DNA of 60,196 nt, taken from an uncultured bacterium (GTDB taxonomy: Bacteria; Hydrothermota; Hydrothermia; UBA1063; CAJXJZ01). Position numbers and translations under genes: made by a program. The stretch covers positions 1 to 60,196 of the forward strand of contig CAJXJZ010000007.1 of assembly GCA_913055745.1 (NCBI GenBank), in the 5' to 3' direction. This document shows, piece by piece, positions 56,211-60,196 of the stretch (the first letter of the stretch is position 1; every line of letters begins with the position of its first letter). The notes under the pieces were generated by a model. It searched no databases. It worked only from the letters and a program-made list of their open reading frames with translations, and had not been told where the DNA came from.

Positions 56211-57080
56211 ATGACTGAAAGGTTTATATTCAACGGTGAAGAGAAGCAAGTTACAGGTATTGATGAGAACGGATATGGACCGCTCATTGGTCCTTTAATA
56301 ATAACAGGTATAAGACTTATTCTGCCCTATGACTCTATATATTCAACTACAAGATATATTTTAAACTTCCACAAATCAATAAAGGACTCTAAAAAGGTAT
56401 TTAAACGTTCCAGGAGAAGTTACATAATAGGCGAGTCCATCGCATTAAGCATTCTCAAAAGTGCAGGGTATAACATAGAGAGTTTTCATTCCCTTTTGTC
56501 CTCTTTATCAGACGCCACACCTTTAGACCTTGCTGACTTCAACCTCCCCACTTGGCAAGATCAAAAACACATAGATGATTTTTTACTCCCTCAACATATA
56601 AAAGTGGATAAGATTCATATTGAGGTATTCCAGGCAAAGAGGTTTAATGATTTTGTTGAAAGGTATAACAATAAATCTTTTCTTGATTTTTATGGGTTCA
56701 AACTTGTAAGGGACAAATTAAATGCAGATGTGTATATGATGGGTAAAATAGGTGGCACTAATAACTACCAAAAATTTTTTGAACTTACGAAAGAGTATCC
56801 AGAGGTCATACTTGAGGAAAAAGAAGTATCATACTATAAAATAAATGATCAAAAGATGTATTTTCTTCTAAATGGTGATGAAATGTACCTTCCACTTATG
56901 TTGGCAGGTATCATAGGAAAATATGTAAGAGAACTTTACATGAAGGCGATATGTGAAAGATTTGGCCTTTTTGGGGATGTACCATTTGCATCTGGCTACA
57001 GACATGACAGAAATACTGAGATTTTAAAAGGGCGTATTGAAAAAAATCACATGAGCAAATACTTTATTCGCACAAGGTAA
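56211..57080 (+). CDS. Divergent RNase HII-like protein
   Basis: A 289-residue protein whose N-terminus, VTGIDENGYGPLIGPLIITGIRL (in parts), matches RNase HII's GIDEAGRGPLAGPVVAA with AGR changed to NGY. IKDSKKVFKRSRR corresponds to the LxDSKKL motif, NADVYMMGKIGG to the metal Asp strand (usually DG; here followed by MMGK), and FASGYRHDRNTEIL to the final S.YRxD. The four acidic positions appear kept, but the substrate-reading GRG loop is not, and the length (289) exceeds the usual 190-220, with an insert near 95-130. It may process RNA/DNA hybrids with changed selectivity. No ribosome site is present; the ATG lies 8 nt after the tRNA 3' end. Confidence 0.7.
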   Translation: MTERFIFNGEEKQVTGIDENGYGPLIGPLIITGIRLILPYDSIYSTTRYILNFHKSIKDSKKVFKRSRRSYIIGESIALSILKSAGYNIESFHSLLSSLSDATPLDLADFNLPTWQDQKHIDDFLLPQHIKVDKIHIEVFQAKRFNDFVERYNNKSFLDFYGFKLVRDKLNADVYMMGKIGGTNNYQKFFELTKEYPEVILEEKEVSYYKINDQKMYFLLNGDEMYLPLMLAGIIGKYVRELYMKAICERFGLFGDVPFASGYRHDRNTEILKGRIEKNHMSKYFIRTR

Positions 57081-57083
57081 AGA

Positions 57084-58061
57084 CTATTTTTTCAAGAAGA
57101 ACGCCTTTTTTCCCCTTATAATATCGCCTACGTCAATGACTACAAAATAAATACCCCCTGCAAGGTCACCTTTGGGACTCCAGGTAAAGGTATATGTTGC
57201 GTCAGGGGTGAGAGACTCAAAATGTCTTTCATATACACGCCTACCATTTTCAGAAACAATGTATACCTTAGCAAAGGAATAGTCTGTTGCCTTAAAACTG
57301 ACTGTAAGTGGCATACCCTCTCCTAATTTGGTCGGGCTTATACCAAACTCGCTCAACCTTAATGCCTTTTTGGGATAGGTGATGACCTTCATTATATCTT
57401 TAATTCTTACAGAATCATCAGGGATAGAATCCATATTCCTGTCTAAGGGTATCTCTATAAATGTTCTGATCGCTGATGAACTACCCAGGTTCTCGTTATC
57501 AGGTATTGCATCCTTGCCTGTAGTATGGTCAGAGCCTGCAATAAGGGCAACCAGTTTTAATGTCACGCCAGATGGGATGTGATCTGTTCCATAGAGCACA
57601 GAGAATGGGATTTTCAGCATAAGGGATGAAGAATCTCCAGATATCCCGTTGTTTATCACCTCTACCCCACTTAACGGCTGTGTACGGTCTTTTGCCATAA
57701 TCTCCCTTACGCCACCAGTTGATATATCGGCATTCCATAACGCACATAAAATATCCGCTTTCATACCGTAAAACTGAAAATTCCTTGGATACCAATCAAG
57801 GTTATTTATATCGCTTACGCCCCTATTCCTTCCCGGGTCTAATATGAGCAAAACAGCATTATTTTGAACCCGATAGGAGAGCCCAATATATAAATTATCC
57901 CTATCCCATGTGAGGTACAATCCGTATAACTCATTACCCTGTGCGTAAGAATCATAAGGGGCATCCTGATATATAAGTTCATCTTCTGAAAAGGCGCTTA
58001 AATCACCACTTAAAGATACTGAGTGGTAAGTAAAGTTCAAGATAAAAAGCAAGATAACCAT
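57084..58061 (-). CDS. Secreted CBM9/DOMON-like protein with FlgD-type Ig C-terminus
   Basis: A 325-residue exported protein (MVILLFILNFTYHS signal). The first 190 residues resemble the glucodextranase-type/CBM9 carbohydrate-binding fold: LTWDRDNLYIGLSYRVQNNAVLLILDPGRNRGVSDINNL (in parts) and SLMLKIPFSVLYGTDHIPSG. A FlgD-like Ig domain follows at about 235-325 (LTVSFKATDYSFAKVYIVSENGRRVYERHFESLTPDATYTFTWSPKGDLAGGIYFVV, in parts), ending VDVGDIIRGKKAFFLKK, like type-IX sorting tails. The start overlaps the stop of the substrate-binding lipoprotein by one base. The pair probably captures an oligosaccharide at the cell surface. Confidence 0.7.
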   Translation of the reverse strand: MVILLFILNFTYHSVSLSGDLSAFSEDELIYQDAPYDSYAQGNELYGLYLTWDRDNLYIGLSYRVQNNAVLLILDPGRNRGVSDINNLDWYPRNFQFYGMKADILCALWNADISTGGVREIMAKDRTQPLSGVEVINNGISGDSSSLMLKIPFSVLYGTDHIPSGVTLKLVALIAGSDHTTGKDAIPDNENLGSSSAIRTFIEIPLDRNMDSIPDDSVRIKDIMKVITYPKKALRLSEFGISPTKLGEGMPLTVSFKATDYSFAKVYIVSENGRRVYERHFESLTPDATYTFTWSPKGDLAGGIYFVVIDVGDIIRGKKAFFLKK

Positions 58062-59287
58062 TATTCTCCCTTCAAAATCTCTTTATTTACACGTTCTGTT
58101 GCATCCTTCATGGCCTTTTCTGGACTCTTTTTCCCTGAAAGTGCTAAAGCCATTTCCCCATTGAATATCTGTTCAATCTCCGAATAATCCGGTATAGGTG
58201 GTCTTGGCACTGCATATTTCATCTGCTCCATAAAGACTTTGATTATAGGACTCTTATTTTTCATGTACTTTTCAGCATTCTTGTTTACAGGTATCTGAAA
58301 TAGTTTATCAGCCCACATGGCCTGGACCTCGGGAGAGGTGAGATAAAGTAAAAACTTTTCTGCTATATCCTTCTTTTCATCATTTAAAATAACCATATTG
58401 GTCCCGCCCACAGTTGTTGCAGACCCATTAGGTCCAGACGGTATCAAGGATACACCAAAATCAATACCAGACGCCTTTAATGTTTTAACGGCCCACGGGC
58501 CATTAAATATCATGGCATACTTTTTGTTTTGAAAACCCATTTCAGGAGGTACTGCCCCTGATTGCCATGCCCCTGCTTCAATATGATATTTTCTATAAAG
58601 GTCCACCTTAAGGGAGAAGCCCTCAATGGCCTCCTTTGAATCAAGAAGACACCTCTTCATATCAGGGGATACAAACTTTGCACCATATGCATAGAGGAAA
58701 GGAAAAGTCCACCACAGTGAGTTATGCATACCAAAGGCATAAATGCCTTTTTTCTCATTGGTGATCTTTTGGCCTATTTTGATGAATTCATCCCATGTGG
58801 AAGGAGGCGATTTTATACCCTTATTTTTAAATATCTCTTTGTTATAAAAGAGTGCAAGGCAGTTTGTCTGGTCAGGAATGCCGTAAAATTTTCCATTCAG
58901 ATAATTAGAATAAAATGCTGCCTTCACCAGTTCATTTTTAAGTTTATCGGCGATACTATCATCAATGGGAACCGCAGCCTTCTTCATTGCCAATGTTGCA
59001 ACAAATGCATAATCAACCCTTGCTATGTCAGGGTTTGTTCTGGATGCGAGGGCTGTAAGTAATTTTTGCTCCATGCCATTGAAAGGGATCCTCTGGACAT
59101 TTATCTTAATGTTGGTCTTTTTTTCAAAAGAATCAACTATTGCCATAAATACCCCATGTTCCTCATCATTATAACTTTCCCATATTGTAAGCGAGTTTTT
59201 GGAAGTTTTTTTGTTTGAAGTGGAACACCCTGTGGTTATAACACCCGCAAAAAGCACCAAAACTATGAAGTTAAATACACCACGCAT
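58061..59287 (-). CDS. ABC transporter sugar-binding lipoprotein (family 1)
   Basis: A 408-residue periplasmic binding lipoprotein (FIVLVLFAGVITTGC lipobox). LTIWESYNDEEHGVFMAIVDSFEKKTNIKINVQRI (in parts), LLTALASRTNPDIARVDYAFVATLA, GIPDQTNCLALFYNKEIF, PSTWDEFIKIGQKI, YAMIFNGPWAVKTL and GGTNMVILNDEKKDIAEKFLLYLTS are the usual MalE/UgpB-type blocks. No permease or ATPase gene is adjacent: the downstream gene is the CBM9-like protein. GAGGAGGG precedes the ATG at 59287. A cognate permease must lie elsewhere, if any. Confidence 0.92.
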   Translation of the reverse strand: MRGVFNFIVLVLFAGVITTGCSTSNKKTSKNSLTIWESYNDEEHGVFMAIVDSFEKKTNIKINVQRIPFNGMEQKLLTALASRTNPDIARVDYAFVATLAMKKAAVPIDDSIADKLKNELVKAAFYSNYLNGKFYGIPDQTNCLALFYNKEIFKNKGIKSPPSTWDEFIKIGQKITNEKKGIYAFGMHNSLWWTFPFLYAYGAKFVSPDMKRCLLDSKEAIEGFSLKVDLYRKYHIEAGAWQSGAVPPEMGFQNKKYAMIFNGPWAVKTLKASGIDFGVSLIPSGPNGSATTVGGTNMVILNDEKKDIAEKFLLYLTSPEVQAMWADKLFQIPVNKNAEKYMKNKSPIIKVFMEQMKYAVPRPPIPDYSEIEQIFNGEMALALSGKKSPEKAMKDATERVNKEILKGE

Positions 59288-59355
59288 ATTGCCCTCCTCT
59301 GTTTAGTTTAATATTAAAGTCAAGATAGTGGAGAGTAAAGAGTGAGTTTAAAATA

Positions 59356-59429
59356 TGGGCGGAGGAGGACTTGAACCTCCGACCTCTGGTATGTGAGACC
59401 AGTGTTCTCGCCACCTGAACTATCCGCCC
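59356..59429 (-). tRNA. tRNA-Val (anticodon CAC)
   Basis: GGGCGGA acceptor with TCCGCCC, anticodon stem CTGGT/ACCAG with loop CTCACAT (anticodon CAC, reading GUG), GGTTCAAGTCC T arm. Discriminator A. It is 9 nt downstream of tRNA-Met in one transcript. Confidence 0.95.
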
Positions 59430-59438
59430 ATAAAAAAA

Positions 59439-59511
59439 TGGGCCCGCAGGGACTCGAACCCCGAACCAACGGATTATGAGTCCGCTGCTCTGCCGATTGA
59501 GCTACGGGCCC
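59439..59511 (-). tRNA. tRNA-Met (anticodon CAT)
   Basis: GGGCCCG acceptor with CGGGCCC, anticodon stem GCGGA/TCCGT with loop CTCATAA (anticodon CAT), GGTTCGAGTCC T arm. It is elongator-like; it lacks the three G:C anticodon-stem pairs of an initiator. Ile2 (lysidine) cannot be excluded by eye. Confidence 0.9.
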
Positions 59512-59525
59512 ACATGGGTGTTAAA

Positions 59526-59554
59526 ATTATAACCCATTTATGATGAAAATGCAA
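59526..59554 (-). promoter_or_regulatory. Promoter of tRNA-Met/tRNA-Val
   Basis: Minus strand: TTGCAT (59554-59549), 17-nt spacer, TATAAT (59531-59526), about 15 nt before tRNA-Met. Element copy C ends 5 nt from the -35. Confidence 0.8.
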
Positions 59555-59559
59555 ACAAT

Positions 59560-59618
59560 CGGGATTCCTCAAAAATAATCTACACGAAATACCATTGTTT
59601 CCTCAAAATAAATATTGA
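59560..59618 (-). repeat. Dispersed upstream element, copy C
   Basis: Two TTCCTCAAAA boxes at 59565 and 59599 (34 nt apart), almost identical to copy B but without the GGGCATCC tail. It abuts the tRNA-Met/Val promoter. Confidence 0.8.
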
Positions 59619-59692
59619 CTCATTCCTTAAAATACATTAAGGTGAGAATGAGTATTATGTTGAGAAGATTAAAGAGTATATTCGGTTGAAAC

Positions 59693-59764
59693 ATCCCCCT
59701 ACCCCCCTTCTAAAGAAGGGGGAATTTCTCTTACTATCCCCCTTGGTGGGGGACTAAGGGGGAT
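59693..59764. repeat. GC-rich palindromic repeat, unit 1
   Basis: Begins ATCCCCCT and ends AAGGGGGAT. It contains the hairpin CCCCCTTC-TAAA-GAAGGGGG (59703-59722) and a second imperfect hairpin, ATCCCCCTT...AAGGGGGAT (59736-59764). This REP-like type is common in intergenic DNA of environmental genomes. Confidence 0.85.
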
Positions 59765-59807
59765 TGTTTCCAAAGAGGAGGATGAAAAAATATGGATTGA
59801 GAACAAC

Positions 59808-59900
59808 ATCCCCCGTCCCTTCGGGACACCCCTTCTAAAGAAGGTGGAATTTTAGTAGTTTTCCCCCTTGGTGAAGGGGGACAAAGGGGACCCCTCCCTT
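59808..59900. repeat. GC-rich palindromic repeat, unit 2
   Basis: A diverged second unit with an added GTCCC-TTC-GGGAC hairpin and the CCCCTTCTAAAGAAGG core. After both units the same CAAAGAGGA...AAAAAATAT spacer follows (59771 and 59916), so repeat plus spacer form a ~115-145 bp tandem duplication. Confidence 0.8.
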
Positions 59901-59940
59901 ATTGAAATATACGATGTCAAAGAGGATAAAAAAATATAAG

Positions 59941-59956
59941 GTATGTTTAAACATAC
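59941..59956. repeat. Perfect 16-bp palindrome
   Basis: GTATGTTTAAACATAC, a perfect inverted repeat with no loop, typical of a dimeric DNA-binding-protein site or a recombination site. No gene starts next to it. Confidence 0.5.
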
Positions 59957-59982
59957 AATCTCAACATTAATTTCAAATAGAT

Positions 59983-60080
59983 TTATTTTTGAGGAAATAC
60001 GGTGTTTGGCATTCCTCAAAAATAATCTACACGAGCGGGTATTGTTTTCTCAAAATAAATATTTAAAGGAAGGGCATCCA
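59983..60080. repeat. Element copy D with inverted box pair
   Basis: TTCCTCAAAAATAA (60012-60025) begins copy D and is faced by its exact 14-bp reverse complement at 59983-59996, with a 15-nt loop. The second box (TTTCTCAAAA) follows at 60046 and the GGGCATCC tail at 60072. Unlike B and C there is no -35 next to its left end; the nearest promoter (60095) points the other way. Confidence 0.7.
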
Positions 60081-60094
60081 GTATGCAAGTATGA

Positions 60095-60123
60095 TTGACT
60101 GTCTATTTGTATTAATGTATAAT
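60095..60123 (+). promoter_or_regulatory. Promoter of the terminal oxidoreductase gene
   Basis: TTGACT (60095-60100), 17-nt spacer, TATAAT (60118-60123), then a ~40-nt leader with TGGAGG before the ATG at 60166. Confidence 0.85.
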
Positions 60124-60165
60124 TTGTAATATGTATATTTACATCCTTAAAACATGGAGGATGAT

Positions 60166-60196
60166 ATGGCCGCAAAAGTTCTTATAATTGGAGGGG
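60166..60196 (+). CDS. Start of a Rossmann-fold (probably FAD-dependent) oxidoreductase, partial
   Basis: Only ten codons: MAAKVLIIGG, running off the window. VLIIGGG at the start is the dinucleotide-binding strand and loop of FAD/NAD oxidoreductases such as NADH oxidase, sulfide:quinone reductase or thioredoxin-reductase-like enzymes. The ATG at 60166 is five bases after TGGAGG; the ATG at 60161 is out of frame. Confidence 0.6.
   Translation, partial: MAAKVLIIGG

Larger units (their letters stand above)
59619..60094. other. Gene-free repeat region
   Basis: About 480 bp with no convincing gene. It contains two GC-rich palindromic repeat units, a 16-bp perfect palindrome, the inverted repeat preceding element copy D, and copy D itself. 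Confidence 0.7.

Noticed and set aside
59560-60080. CRISPR array from the repeated TTCCTCAAAA boxes and GC-rich units
   Set aside because: Copies are irregularly spaced, differ in length, are dispersed over 60 kb, and have no cas genes nearby.

Overview
The window looks like a chromosomal segment of a Gram-negative-type bacterium from a poorly cultured lineage, with low GC (judged by eye, high thirties percent). There are RND/TolC-type envelope genes, BamD-, LptE- and SurA-like proteins, several lipoproteins, a probable outer-membrane barrel, and proteins ending in type-IX-like C-terminal sorting tails. Two tricorn-type proteases, a class II (B12) ribonucleotide reductase and a malate/lactate dehydrogenase of the MdhY type fit candidate phyla such as WOR-3/Stahlbacteria or relatives in the FCB group. 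That placement is inference; no rRNA gene is present to test it.

Layout. 1-3.04 kb: relics of a glycosyltransferase/HAD pair, then a minus-strand carbohydrate operon (75-aa protein, hidden 44-aa zinc-ribbon protein, GT2-like transferase, GH114 lipoprotein). 3.1-8.9 kb: an RND efflux operon (outer-membrane factor, lipoprotein adaptor, inner-membrane pump) plus an interrupted downstream ORF. The same 59-bp promoter block precedes both the carbohydrate and the efflux operon. 9.1-11.9 kb: LOG-like protein, uvrC and a metallo-beta-lactamase-fold hydrolase. 12-16.7 kb plus strand: PQQ-propeller protein, BamD-like lipoprotein, nadD, thiD-like kinase, with a Spy/CpxP-like gene opposite. 16.7-20.2 kb minus: MdhY-type dehydrogenase, PH-like membrane protein, yggS, DUF2007, Fur-family regulator, methyltransferase. 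20.3-23.3 kb: exported tricorn-like protease. 23.4-26.5 kb plus: a four-gene envelope redox cassette (two thioredoxin-fold proteins, a CTD-bearing protein, a DUF6029-like barrel). 26.5-30 kb: cold-shock protein, coiled-coil membrane protein, GAF-GGDEF protein, tRNA-Leu. 30.1-33.2 kb: a DnaB-C-domain ATPase, DUF4416, Ptb and BirA. 33.4-38.7 kb: class II RNR, dcd, recA and a degenerate GGDEF protein. 38.7-44.1 kb minus: LptE-like lipoprotein, multi-TM protein, an unknown protein, and a cytosolic tricorn protease. 44.2-50.2 kb: ConA-fold lipoprotein, subtilase, tgt, a cold-shock-like small protein, and a TPR-parvulin isomerase. 50.2-55.7 kb minus: a five-gene operon (NifX-like, GGDEF, ligA, SpoIID, YjbQ). 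55.8-57.1 kb plus: acylphosphatase overlapping tRNA-Arg, then a divergent RNase HII-like gene. 57.1-59.5 kb minus: CBM9-like/FlgD-Ig protein, orphan sugar-binding lipoprotein, tRNA-Val, tRNA-Met. 59.5-60.2 kb: repeats, then the start of a Rossmann-fold oxidoreductase.

The most interesting signals are regulatory. First, many genes have a consensus sigma-70-like promoter whose -10 box lies only 6-8 nt before the start codon, so their mRNAs should be leaderless. Second, a dispersed ~55-80 bp element carrying two TTCCTCAAAA-type boxes 34 nt apart sits 4-5 nt upstream of the -35 boxes of the cold-shock and tRNA-Met/Val promoters, and a half copy does so at tRNA-Leu. This suggests a shared upstream activator site for high-output genes. 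Third, the acylphosphatase frame has no stop codon before the tRNA-Arg it runs into, so tRNA processing and translation of that gene should exclude each other.
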